A stretch of 64,000 bases of DNA, taken from NCBI GenBank assembly GCA_019916065.1, contig CM034240.1, positions 42,419,180-42,483,179 on the forward strand, written 5' to 3'. This document shows, in pieces, positions 37,587 through 49,700 of this stretch; the stretch's first letter is position 1, and every line of letters starts with the position of its first letter. Both the position numbers and the translations under genes were made by a program. The stretch is from Vitellaria paradoxa (Eukaryota > Streptophyta > Magnoliopsida > Ericales > Sapotaceae). The notes beneath the pieces are model-generated. The model saw nothing but the letters and a program-made list of their open reading frames with translations, did no database searches and was not told the origin of the DNA.

Positions 37587-37708
37587 CTAGGGTTTCGCAT
37601 ATATCGGAGACCAAAACCCTCGTGCAGTTCAAACTGGGCTTGGACGGGCCAATACCATCGCTTGTTGTCAATGGGCCTTTCATGGGTTTGGCCTTTTTTC
37701 AGTGGGCT
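37587..37708 (-). promoter_or_regulatory. RPL17 promoter: telo-box and site II motifs
   Basis: CTAGGGTTT at 37587-37595 reads AAACCCTAG on the gene strand (telo-box). TGGGCT (37635-37640), TGGGCC (37672-37677) and TGGGCT (37703-37708) are site II type TGGGCY elements, with another GCCCAA at about 37732. A telo-box next to site II motifs is the known signature of plant ribosomal-protein promoters bound by TCP-class factors. Confidence 0.65.
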
Positions 37709-37899
37709 TTTATGTCCAGTTTGTTAAACTAGCCCAATTCAATTTTCTTTTTTTGACGACCGCTAATTGGGCGATTGTGGCCGTCCACGTGGATTCCCAC
37801 GAATGGATGACAATGATTGCACACCTGGTATTGCTTTACATTTTTCTTTTTATTTCCCCTTCGTTAAATTTGTGACAAGTAAGAATATTGACGGGTTTA

Positions 37900-38059
37900 G
37901 GAGGTGTTTGATATTGTATAAAATAGTATAAAATTATAAAAGTAAATGTTTCGTAATTTGTATAGTGAGTAAAAAATTTAAATTTTATTATTTCATAATT
38001 TGTGCTTGTAAAGATTTATAAGATTTTATTTTATTTTAGAGAACTCCAAACGAAGCTCC
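37900..38059. mobile_element. MITE-like element, ~160 bp
   Basis: Ends GGAGGTGTTTGATATTG (left) and GGAGCTTCGTTTGGAGTT (right, read inward). The interior carries AAAGTAAATGTTTCGTAATT and TAGTGAGTAAAAAATTTAAA as in copies at 39481 and 45807. TTA precedes the left end, but the right flank does not match. Confidence 0.6.
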
Positions 38060-38094
38060 ACACTAGATTTTTTTTTTTTTGATAATTATGCATA

Positions 38095-38880
38095 TCAGGG
38101 TTGCTTTTCATTTTTCTCCTTCAATAATTACATTTGTATAAATTCATAAAAGTTAGTATTTTATACTTATATTTTGTGCAGTGAGTAAAAAATTTAAAAT
38201 TTATAGTCTCGTAATTTATATTTGTAGGGATTTGTAAAATTTTTTATATTTTTTTAATTCCAAACAATGCTAATTCCAAACAATGTAAAATTTGGAAGTT
38301 TATTGACATTTTTATAATTTTATTTATACACACGTGGGTCGAGATTTGTGAAAGGTGAGAATATTAATGGGTTTAGACGAGTTGGTCCAAGCAGAATTAA
38401 GAGTGTGGTTAGAGTTGTATAAATTTGTAAAAGTAAGGGTTTATTTGGTTTATTTATTTATTTATTTTTTATTTTTTATTTTCTGTTTTGAATTTATTTT
38501 ATATTTTACGATTTTGAAAATAAGAAAAAAAAACTCAAAACCCATTCGGTTACTTGTGTTTTCAAAATTTGTTTTAAAAAATAAAAAATGAGCTTACACA
38601 TAAAATGAAAAATGACAAAAAAATTATTTTGAGCGTTTTTAATTCAAAATAATGAAAATAAAGTATTTTTTGTTTCTTTATTTTGAGATTTTTAAAATAT
38701 AAAATGAAAATAAAAAATAAAAAAATAAACCAAATGCCATTTTCGTGTTTTGTACTTTATGTAGTGAGTAAAAAATTTAAATCTTACCATCTCGTAATTC
38801 GTATTTGTAGAAATTCGTAACATTTTGTTTTGTTTTGTTTTGTTTTTAAAACTCCAAACAATGACTAATTGCACACCCGG
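38095..38880. mobile_element. Nested MITE-like elements
   Basis: A family copy begins near 38400 (GTTGTATAAATTTGTAAAAG). It is interrupted at about 38437 by another inverted-repeat element (left GGGTTTATTTGGTTTATTTA, right read inward GGCATTTGGTTTATTTTTTT, ending about 38738). It then resumes with TGTAGTGAGTAAAAAATTTA and ends AACTCCAAACAATG near 38870. A further partial copy lies at about 38140-38275. TAA precedes the inserted element (38434-38436). This is a nest: the inner element landed in an older family member. Confidence 0.55.
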
Positions 38881-39021
38881 CGTTGCTTTCCATTTTTCTT
38901 GTTCTCCTCCATTAATTACAGTAAATTTTTTTCTAATATTTGCTTGAAGTTTATTTTGACTTTTTTTTATAATTTTATTTACACATTAGTAGGTTGAGAT
39001 TTGTGAAAGGTCAGAATATTA

Positions 39022-39185
39022 ATGGATTTCGACGAGTTGGCCAAGCAGAATTGTTTAAGAGCTCCTGTTTTGGAGGGGGATAATGCCAAATTTAAAAAGT
39101 TGATGCCTAAAAATGTCAAGAAAAGTAGGTACGAGGAGCGGATCCACTTCCTTGCTATCGCCGTTGTTGAGAAATTCTTACCCCC
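39022..39185 (+). other. Unrecognised short coding-like segment
   Basis: An open frame begins MDFDELAKQNCLRAPVLEGD and continues through KKLMPKNVKKSRYEERIHFL to a poly-T run. Its composition is less AT-rich than the flanks and reads like real protein, but I recognise no family and no continuing exon. The first ~70 bp are related to 38335-38400, so it may be part of a duplicated gene fragment. Function unknown. Confidence 0.25.
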
Positions 39186-39480
39186 TCCCTTTTTTTTTTT
39201 TAATTCTAATTTCATGAGATATTCCTTTTTGTCTTATTCCCATCTAAAGGCAAATTATCTGTTTTTATGTTTTGCTCCTATTTAAAAATAAAAAATATTT
39301 ATTAAATAAAAAAACTATATAAGTAGATGCAGAGTAAGATGGAGAAGATTATATCTCCTTTTTCGTATCTACTCGAAAATTACTTAAAATCCTAAGCGAA
39401 TCACATCACAATGCCTAGTCCAAGTGAGACAAATAATACAAGTACTTGTCAAGAATATATATTTTTACAATTCATATTAA

Positions 39481-39649
39481 GGGTATGTTTGGAATTGTAT
39501 AAAAATGTATAAAATAAAATAAAATTGTAAAAGTAAATGTCTCGTAATTCGTGCAGTGAGTTAATAATTTAAATTTTGTCTGTCTCGTAATTTGTATTTG
39601 TAGAGATTTGTAAGATTTTATTTTATTTTGTTTAACCCCAAAAGAAACC
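39481..39649. mobile_element. MITE with TAA target duplication, 169 bp
   Basis: The left end is GGGTATGTTTGGAATTGT and the right end read inward is GGTTTCTTTTGGGGTTAA. Both flanks are TAA (39478-39480 and 39650-39652), as expected for PIF/Harbinger-type insertion. The interior AAATGTCTCGTAATTCGTGC and GTGAGTTAATAATTTAAA match the copy at 45807 closely. Confidence 0.7.
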
Positions 39650-39652
39650 TAA

Positions 39653-41220
39653 GGCACGAAGTTAACCTTAGATCGTCTAATAACTAATTTTTAAAATAAA
39701 GACAAACACATATATATATTTTAAATGACAATCTAGAACTCTTAGAAATAATAATTCATATATCTAAATAGTTTACCATGACAATCAAAAACAATAATTG
39801 AAAATGATATTTTCTTTATAGTACGGTGTTATATTGCTTATAAATGATATAATTCAACAAATGTAATAATTAAATTAATACTAGTATTGTTATAAATTAA
39901 AGACAAATAATAATAAAAAAGTTTAATATTTAAAAGCATAAGCTTATTTCAATAACAAGAAAATGACTAACGTATTTTCATTGAAGATTGATAATAAGAT
40001 TTAATGTTTTTCACATTTTTATCCTTTTTTAATACTTTCATAAATATGAGAAGAACAAACGGTATTATACACTCTTAATTAGTATATAAATCTGATTAAA
40101 AAATATTTCTAAATAAAAACTTATTTATGTTAAAAAATAATTATAGAATTATTAAGTTGTTTTTTTAAAAAAATAATTAAAATGTATATGTAATTTTTTC
40201 AAAAAATAGAATATGTTTTTGTTTTTGCTTTTAGTGTTTAATTAACTACCAATGAATCTGTCTATGATAGAATTTATTATTTATAAAAAAATTCTAAATA
40301 ATTACCACAAAATTATATATTATAGCTGACAAGCTTTGTAAAATATTTTTATAAATACTCAAATAGGGACGTAAATTATTGATTACCAATATTTTTGTGA
40401 TGGTGGTGGAATATTGAACAAGGTAAAGTGAATACATATAGGTGTTTTTAATGTTTTATAATTTGATTTAGGAGGTAAAAAATTAAAATTTAATAATGTT
40501 ATAAATTAAATGTAATAATTTAAAATGTAAATGACACACATTGATTTATGTAATTCAGCTTCAAATTAACGAGAGATGAGCTGATCATGAGTAGGCAAAT
40601 TTAATAGGACTAGTCTGTTCAGGCAGTATTTTAGAAAAGATTTAAATTAGTTTATTAAACTCATGGGATGAGATTAAAAGAAATTAACCCAATATAAATT
40701 TCGGGCTTCACTCGAGATTATAATCATAAATTTTTGCTCGGCATAACTTGGTATGTTTGAATTTTTTTAAATTAAATTTAGTACATTACAAAATTTGAAC
40801 ATTTTAGGCTTAAGTGATTAGAGAGGGGTTGGACTTGGCCCCGAATAGAATAGATTTTATATTTATAAAACTCTGACCTAAGCTTAATTTGATTAACTTT
40901 AAATTTTACTACAAATTAAATATGAATTGGAGATCATGATATCAGTCTTGTGAACTGTTAGATCAAAATCAAATGACTTATAATAAAAATGAGTTTAAAA
41001 TTTTCATCAGAAAATTTTAAACTCACACTTCCTATTAATCCCTACTTTTAATCCAACTACTTATAAGATCAACGTGATCTTTCATTAAATATTACAAATC
41101 AAGATGGCATAAATTTTCTATTTTCTCTCTCTATTTTCACTTATTGTTATTTTACATTTGTCGAGTTGGCTAGATTATAAGGGCACTCTTGTAACTTTAG
41201 CTCAATAAAAAAATACCCAC
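39653..41220. other. AT-rich intergenic DNA upstream of SWP73, no gene seen
   Basis: No coding exon or clear mobile element was recognised. Confidence 0.45.
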
Positions 41221-41667
41221 GTAGATAGCGCGACAGAGATAGAGAGAAGGGGAGGGGGAGGGGGAGAGCTCTGTCGCCGATCTCAGATACAGAGGAGAAA
41301 CCGAGAGAAAGGCAAAAGGAATTTCAACTCCTGTAAGATCATTCATTTCAATTTTCTTATCAGTTGTTTTTTTTTCTCAGATTTATGTTGTTCACTGTGT
41401 TTGATACAATCTAGGGTTTGGAATTTCGTAAATTTTGTCTCTTATCGAGTTATGAAATTAAGAAAAAAAATTCAAGCAATTTAGAATCTGATGTTTCGAG
41501 TGAGCATTTTGGGATTTACGCTTCGTTAAGTTGTCAACAATCTGCAAATTAGGTGTCGCAGGTGAGTTTTTGTTTGTCTTCCTCAGCCGAAGTTGAGGGT
41601 TCAAGAGGATTCAGCGATTGGTGGAGTTGTTTGAACCCTAAGCATCTGGTGTGAATTATTTATCGAA
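41221..41667 (+). promoter_or_regulatory. SWP73 leader region with probable leader intron
   Basis: A purine-rich GAGAGAAGGGGAGGGGGAGG block (about 41240) marks the start region. CTCCT/GTAAGATC at about 41333 is a plausible donor, and TTCCTCAG/CCGAAG at about 41587 a plausible acceptor, suggesting a leader intron of about 255 bp before the start codon. Confidence 0.45.
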
Positions 41668-44614
41668 ATGTCGGCAAATAACAATAATCCAATGAAGAAT
41701 ATTGGGGTTCCGACCCCTTTTGGCAATTCGGGGGCAATGCCACAGTCTATTTCCGTGAACAACCAAACCCATTTGGTCTCACAGTCACAACGTCAAACAC
41801 ATGGCGGGTCTCATTTTCCGGGTCATTTTCAACTGTCTGAGCCGCAAGCTCAGGCATTGGCTCAGGCACAGTATGCCCAGGCTCGTGCTCAGTCCCAGGC
41901 CCAAGCAGCTCATGCTCAGTTTCAAGCTCAGTTGCAAAATCAACCCCAGCCCTTTACTCAGTTGCAAAATTCCAGGACCAATAACGTTGGGGTTTCTTCC
42001 CCCTCAATTTCAACACCCGGCACAGGAAGTGCCAAGCGGGCTCCTCAGAAGCCGCCTTCCCGGCCTCCCAGTTCCTCTGGTACCAACACAGGGTCACCTT
42101 TGAAAACCATGGAATTGACCCCTGCTGCTCGAAGGAAGAAGCAGAAACTTCCTGATAAGCAAATTCCAGATAAAGTTGCTGCAATTTTGCCGGAGTCAGC
42201 ACTTTATACTCAGCTGCTGGAATTTGAGGCTCGTGTCGATGCTGCCCTTTCACGGAAGAAGATTGATATTCAAGAATCTCTTAAGAACCCGCCTCGCATT
42301 CAAAAAACTCTTCGAATTTATGTTTTTAATACCTTTGTCAACCAGACACAAACAATCCCTGAGAACAAGAATGCCGAGCCCCCATCTTGGTCCCTTAAGA
42401 TAGTTGGGAGGATCTTGGAAGATGGAACAGATCCTGATTCTGCTGGAGTGTTGAACAAAATGAACTCTTCATATCCAAAATTCTCACATTTTTTCAAGAA
42501 AATTACCATTTATTTGGATCAAAATCTCTATCCAGATAATCATGTCATATTGTGGGAAAGCGCTCGGTCGCCCGTTCCTAGGGAGGGCTTTGAAGTAAAA
42601 AGAAAAGGGGATAAGGAGTTTACTGCAATTATAAGACTAGAAATGAATTATGTGCCTGAAAAATTTAAACTTTCGCCAGCTTTGTCAGAATTACTTGGAA
42701 TTGAGGTAGAAACCCGCCAAAGGGTTATAGTTGCACTCTGGCATTATGTTAAGATGAGGAAGTTACAGATTCCAAGTGATCCTTCCCTCTTTATGTGTGA
42801 TCCGCCTCTTCGGAAGGTGTTTGGAGAGGAGAAGATGAAATTTGTCATGTTCTCACAGAAGATCTCTCAGCATTTAACTCCACCTCAACCTATACATTTG
42901 GAGCATAAGATCAAGCTTTCTGGGAACAGTCCAGCTGGGAATACTTGTTATGATGTGCTGGTTGATGTTCCTGTTTCATTACAGAAGGACATGTCTAATT
43001 TCTTGGCAAATTTAGAGAAGCACAAGGAGATTGACGCTTGTGATGAAGCTATTTCTACTGCTATAAAGAAGATCCATGAACATCGTCGTAGGAGAGCTTT
43101 CTTTCTTGGATTCAGTCAGTCTCCTGCAGAATTTATCAATGCTCTGATTGCTTCACAGAGTAGGGATTTGAAGCTTGTTGCTGGAGATGCTAGTCGTAAT
43201 GCAGAGAAGGAACACCTGTCTGACTTCTATAGTCAGCCCTGGTAAGCATCTTTTCTTTTCTAATTATTCTACTTGCATTATTTGTTCTATGCATACGCGT
43301 CTTCTTTGATTACACACATCAACCTTAGGGAAGGTTGTGGTTGCTTACCAGTTAATTGAATTTAACAAGTAATATAGAATATTTATTATTAAAAATATAT
43401 ACTTCAATCACTAAAAGGTCACCTTATGTCTCATTAATGTTTGTCAAAATGTGAGACAAAAAACGTAACACAGTGTTCCAATCCTTTGCACAGTTCTTAA
43501 AAAATGCAGTATTTCGATCGCTTATGAGGGCTACAGTAAACATGGAATATAAGAAGATTTTTAGAGAATGTATTATTCATTAATGAATAGTGGAATATGA
43601 AGTCCTTAAAACACAGGATAAAAAAAAATCAAAATGGCCTGTTTGAAGATGATGTATAAGTAACAATCATGGCCCTTATGACCTATCCAACTTTTTTTTT
43701 GTTTTTTTTGTTTTTAAATTAAAAATGTATATTTTTTTGCAAATCATATCCAATGACTTGACTTGGATCTAGGTCCACTTCCTTATTGAGTCGCAAAAAT
43801 CATAAGATTCTCTATTCATTGGTTAGATTTGTCTCAATTTACCATGATTCATCACTTCATTCAATTCGGAGTTAAGATTTGAATCATAAATCATACAATT
43901 TTAACAACTATGTGCTATGCTAACAAGTTGGTAAAAAAAAAAAAAAAAAAAAAAGACTTAAGTTCAGTTGAGTTGTATAATTTGGAGATTCATCTTAATC
44001 AAATGAATTTCACTATCCTGTCACCATCTATCTTCCACTGAGATATTTTTTTTTTCAATTCTTTTGGATGCGATGATTCAATAAAATCGTATGCTTTGTT
44101 TTTGGCATTTGTGGTGTCTGTATAAATTTTACTAATATATATATACATTTTTATCTGTGTGTATGCATCCATATATCGATTAAATCTTCTAATACTATTA
44201 TCAAGTCACAATGTTTATTCACTTATTTTAAAAAAAAAAAAAAATCACCATGTTTCTCCACCTGTAGACTTTTAGTTCATAACCACAGAGCAGGTAACCT
44301 GGGTTGGTTCTGCATTCTCCTTGAGGATTAGATATGATCATACTTGTGAATTTTTAGTTTGGTTTGTGCATTGTATTTCAATAAAGCATGAGGATACTAC
44401 TGATTTTCTGCCTTTTTGGGTTAGAATCTTTTCATAAATCTTATTAACAAACTTAATGTAAAATCATTCCCACAAACATTTTGGTTTTCCTCTTTGAAGA
44501 TGGGACAGGTTTGGTTGTTTACTTTTATTTTCATGTCATAGGGTCGAAGATGCTGTCATTCGTTACCTGAATCGCAAGACTGCTGCTGGAAGTGATGCTC
44601 CTGGAAGCACATAG
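41668..44614 (+). CDS. SWP73: SWI/SNF complex subunit SWP73/BAF60 (SNF12 homolog)
   Basis: Two coding exons, 41668-43241 and 44542-44614 (donor TG/GTAAGC, acceptor CATAG/G), give 548 aa. The protein is the BAF60-type accessory subunit of plant SWI/SNF chromatin-remodelling complexes, acting in the nucleus. Residues 1-150 are disordered, rich in Gln, Ala and Ser (alternating QA runs at about 60-95), followed by a basic RRKKQK patch (155-160). A SWIB/MDM2 domain lies at about 328-403 ([39 protein letters not shown]). A C-terminal helical region with [20 protein letters not shown] precedes [17 protein letters not shown], which spans the splice junction. Length and exon layout match the Arabidopsis CHC1/SWP73B and SWP73A genes as I remember them. 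No defects were seen. Confidence 0.95.
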
Positions 44615-45806
44615 TTATGGAATTGGATGAACCAATCACCTGGGCTGGTCTGCTGTCAAGGTTTCTACATTTTGTTGGAGGTACATGTTCTTATTTATGC
44701 TCTGAGGCTGTTTGGCTTCACGTAGATGGATGTTACCATTAGAGGAATTGGATATATTCTAGACAGAAGAACCATGGTTAGTGGCTTTAGGCTTGAAGTT
44801 TTTTGTTGAACTTGTACAACCCATTATTGGTCGGTCATCCTCTATTGAAAAAGAAATATCCTAAAAATGCTCAAAAAATGGATTGTAGGAATTTTTTTTC
44901 TCTCTTAGGAGGAATTCAGTTTGAATGCATGTCATGATATTATAATTGATGCCCCCTCCCCCCCCAACCGCAGAAAAAAAAAATATATATGTTGATAAAA
45001 ATATTACTTTAATATTTGAAAATTGTGCCAAAAGACGAGGCTCCCTCCCTATTTTTGTACAAAAAGCCCTGAGCCTCTATATATCTATATATAGGATACA
45101 TATTGAAACATATCGGATAGAGACATCCTGATAGCAATTTTATTTTGCCATTCTATTCAATGGATTTGGATATCTTAGCCTTCTATCGTTGTAGTTACCT
45201 CAATCAACAGCATTCACTGCTGTTAATTGTTATTTAATCCATTTAATAACTAAAGATAAGGTATGCATCTGCTGGGTTTCCTTCTATATGCAAAAGTTGC
45301 TTGTTCTTTGACCTTGTTCCCGGAAAGAAGGATTGGTTAAGCAACTGAACTTTTCTTATATAATATATTATGCTTTGGACTTGTACTTAACTTTTTATTT
45401 TTCATAAATTCTAGACTTAAAAATGTTTACGACCATATCTATTTGGAGTAAATTTCACTTTTGCTCCCATTTGAGCTTTATTTAAAATTTTACTTCAAGA
45501 CTTGAGCTAGCTTTCTCTCTCTCCTTTTTTTTTTTTTATAAATAACAATTAAGGGTTTGAACTTTTCATTAGCTGCATTTGGGACCGCGGTGCTTGTCCA
45601 ACATTCAAATGAAGGCTTCCACTTTATTAGAAGTGATAATGATGCACTGGTTGCAAGTTTTACGTTTGTGATTGCGTATGGCCTTTATTTTAATTTGGGA
45701 TATTTGGTGACTTTCTCGTTTCCACCTGTGTCCACCTGTGTCCATGGACGGTAAATTTACACATCTCTAATTGGTAATTGCAAATCTATTACTCATTGTG
45801 GGTAGA
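44615..45806. other. 3' UTR of SWP73 and AT-rich intergenic DNA
   Basis: The first few hundred bases are the probable 3' UTR. Small reading frames at 44946 and 45557 show no family signature. Confidence 0.4.
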
Positions 45807-45974
45807 GGGTGTGTTTGGAGTTGTATAAAAGTGTATAAAATAAAATAAAATTGTAAAAGTAAATGTTTCGTAATTCGTGCAGTGAGTGAAGAATTTAAAT
45901 TTTACTGTCTCGTAATTTATATTTGTATAAATTTGTAAGATTTTATTTTATTTTGTTTAACTCTAAACGGAGCC
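45807..45974. mobile_element. MITE, 168 bp
   Basis: Left end GGGTGTGTTTGGAGTTGTAT and right end read inward GGCTCCGTTTAGAGTTAAAC, both followed inward by AAAATAAAATAAAAT, form a good inverted repeat. AGA flanks both sides (45804-45806 and 45975-45977), a possible 3-bp duplication although not the canonical TTA/TAA. It is nearly identical in its interior to 39481-39649. Confidence 0.7.
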
Positions 45975-46249
45975 AGAGTTACTCGTTGTGGATAGGGTGG
46001 ACGATTTTATGAATATTCAAAAATATATTTTAATGACTATGGATGGAGTAAAAGATGGAAATATTATAAATGGATGATAAAGGAATCCACAATATTAAAT
46101 ATCATTTTCATATCGAATTACTCGATGCTAGATTTAGTTCCGACACACAAGCCATTTAAATATGCATGTTAATAGAAAGCACGGACGTAGTAGTCAAGTC
46201 AGCAGTTTCGTTGATGATTACTTTTTTAAGAGGCATGCGAACCCAATTA

Positions 46250-46716
46250 GTAGCGTTTGGAGCTTTAAAAAATGACCAAAAAAAAAAAAATGTGATTCGG
46301 ATAATTTTTTGACGTTTAGAGTTCAGTTATTAAATCACACTTTTTAAAGACGAATGGTTCCGATTGAATAAATGAAATCTGTTTGAATATATTTTGACAA
46401 AAATTTTTAACTTTTGCGTCAAAATTGTTGACTTTAAATTTGTTCAAACGGATTTTGTTCGTTTAAGCGGGTTTAGGTTAGAACTTTTGAAAAGTTGTTA
46501 AAAAGTTTTTTGGGATTTGTAGAAATGTTAGAAGGGGTTTGTGAAATATTGTTGGAGTTTGTAAAAATTTTATTGGAGTTTGTAAAAATGTGTTGGGATA
46601 TATAGAAATGTATAAACCTATGAAAATTTTACGAAATACGAGATGAATAAAATGTGATGGAGATTTTTGACATTTTCAGAAAATTTTGGTGTTTTTTAGA
46701 GCACCAAATGCACCCT
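46250..46716. mobile_element. Inverted-repeat element, ~467 bp
   Basis: Left end GTAGCGTTTGGAGCTTTAAA and right end read inward GGGTGCATTTGGTGCTCTAA, then AAAAA..CC on both sides, form imperfect terminal inverted repeats. The flanks are TTA (left) and TAA (right). The interior repeats GGAGTTTGTAAAAAT. No transposase frame is present. It probably belongs to the same superfamily as 3898-4274. Confidence 0.5.
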
Positions 46717-49700
46717 AAACTAATGATAAGTGATATCTAAAATCAAGTTAAGCTCTCGTCATTCCAAATGAAAGCATTAGATTACTGCTAGTAGTTGGCA
46801 AAACTTCGAAGTTAATTTGGTTTTAAGCTTTTCAAAAAAAATAATGGATGAGGTATACAAATTAATACAACATCATATGCAGATAGAAAAATGTCATTCT
46901 ACTAAAAATGATTTTATAAGAAAATGTTATCATAATTGTAATTTAGTAAATAAGAAGTATCTTAATAGACTTTTATTTTAAAGCGATAAATCTATGCTCA
47001 AGCCACCTTTAATTGTACTTTAGTAAATAAAAATATGTATATATATTTTTTGTAATTTAATAAATAAAACCTACGCACAAGTCGGGACTTTTCCGAGCAT
47101 TACCGGTATCATTGCAAAATCTATACATAGCCATGTGAGTTGTGTTATTTAGAACTTTGGAGTACGTTTCATGTGGATAATTGCCGGAACCACTTTCCTT
47201 ATTTAGGCACTGTTTGGCAAAAATAATTGGTAACTGAAGCTACTAATTAATAGTTTTTTGACTTTTTCTAAAATGACTAAATTTGCTCTATCACATTAAC
47301 TTTTTTTTTTTTAAATTTAAGAGGGTAAAAATATCAAATTAACAAAAAGTTAAAAAGTTAACTTTTTTTCTCTTGTCAAATACCAAAAAAAAAAAAAAAA
47401 AAAAAACACTAAATTTCTTTTATTTTCCAAACCAAACCTTAATGTGAAAGTAATATTGATCGAAATCAGAGTCAATTATATTTTGCCCTCTAAATTTTTC
47501 ATCAAATTTTACTTTAGGGTCTACATTTTATAGTTATAAAAATTGTAAATCATGCGAATTCACATTTGTTATTGTGCGAGGACTTTGGTGCCATCTCTTA
47601 AAATTCAACTCACATGTAAATTTATTCTTTTACCCTTCAATTGATGGTCTTATGTGCATTTAACAGTGAAATATTTACGGTGGATAACAGAGGTTCAAAT
47701 TGTAATAAATTAAATCCTTAAAATTTTAGTTGTTACTCTTAAAATATTAAACTCAAAGGTAAAGTTTAATGTAAAGTACAGAGATAAAATTTACCCTAGA
47801 AATCATCAAACTTATTATAAACAACGTTTATTATCAGCTTTGTATCTCTCATGAACATTAGAAAACTCTTGCATGCAATCCATATATGGTCGCTAGCTTG
47901 CATGAATTTTACATATTATTACAAAGGTAGAATCACTATTAGCTGTGTATTAATTAATTATAACAATGTTTGTTAGACATTGGGGGTGATAAATGGACGG
48001 GTTAGATCGGGTCAAAATATGTTGTAGGTTAAAAATATCTTTCATTTGAAAAATAGATTATATTTAGGTGGGTCATAATTAATAATCCAAACTCACTTGT
48101 TTTGTTTATGATTTTAAATTTTTTTAATAATATGTATGAAATACCAAAAATATAAAAATAATTTTTTTTAAAAAGTAATAAAAAATATTTGGAAACGATG
48201 TTCAAAATAAAATTTTAATAAAATCTAGTAAATTTAAGATACGAAATGAATTTTAGTAAGTAAGAACACATAATATAATTTTAAGATTTAGAAATACGCT
48301 CGGAAGCTCAGAATTTGAATACGAGTCATAATAGGTGAAGGGAAAAAGGATAAATTTTTGGGCTAATTTTGGATCAGATTGAAATTTATGTAGTTAATAA
48401 GAAACGTTTCAAGTAATATTTTTCTTACTTATTAAAAATCAAAAATGGAAATATATACAGACAAAAGGGTTTAAGAGTAAAACAATTACTTTTTATCCTG
48501 AATTCAAATTAACCTGAAATTTATTTAATTATTAAGAAATAAGTTGATCAATATTTTTTCAGCTTTGAGAAAGTTTATAATACTAATATGAAACTGTATC
48601 AACTATCGTTTTGTGCCTTGGTCTCGGATTGGACCAAAATTTTTTAAAATGATATGAAAAGAAGAAATACATTATTAGCCTTTTATAGGTGATAGAGTCA
48701 TAAATTATGCCACATATATGATCATTCTGGTAAAATTATCCGATTGTAGCACTACTCATATATATGTATATGTTTGTATGTATTGCTCAACAATAAGTGA
48801 GAAGAGGTGACCATCTTGGTTAATTTAGAAAACACGTGTCCACCTATGCATGTTTTTTTATAGATAACATGGATTATGCTATTGTCATTGATAAATATAT
48901 ATATATATTTTGCTCAACAAAAAGAGGGAAGTGGTGATGATCTCGGTTTAGAAAACACCCCTCTCTCCAACTTTGCGATAGTGCGATGGTAAGCTATTGT
49001 CATTGTGATCACACTTTCTCTCTGAGATGCATGCATGGAATCCATGGATTACACGGACAACTCAGAAAATCCAAATAAGGATGACAAAAGAGCACTGGTT
49101 TGGTCACTGTGTGAAACATTCTTTTGTTAATTGGAGCATTGCATCGTGCAATAACTTATTATAGACTAAGCTAAATTTCTAGCTGCAAGGAAACTCCAAG
49201 GAAGCATACGTATGAGCAATATCTTGGAGTTTTCCGTCTCTCTGCATTAATTTGAATCAGCCAGTGTTTGTCCTTGGATCATATATATATACACAATACA
49301 ACTCTCTTTGTACATATATATATATATATATATGTTGGCCGTTGGAGCTGGCTGAGGGCAACCCTTCTGGTTGTGATTCTCCGCTTACCGCTTAGCTTAG
49401 CTTAGCTTATCTTGCTTCAGCATTGTAAGAGAGATTATTGCAAAGCAATGCAACCACATGCGGTGCAGTGCGCTTGAACACCAATTCAAGCACGACAAGT
49501 GCGAGTTCATATTTGGATTGAAACATTTCACTCCACCAACAGTGCATTACTTCTATATAATAATTTCTTGATGTTTATATATATATTTATATATGTTTTG
49601 TTGGGTGAACCGCTTATTATTTTTATATTTGTCTTATTCTCTCGAGTTAGGGGTCTACTCGATCAACCGGGTAAGCGACAAGGTATTGGAAGTCCATTTA

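Noticed and set aside
44946..45131. 61-aa frame downstream of SWP73
   Set aside because: Begins in a poly-C run and shows no family signature; probably 3' flank.
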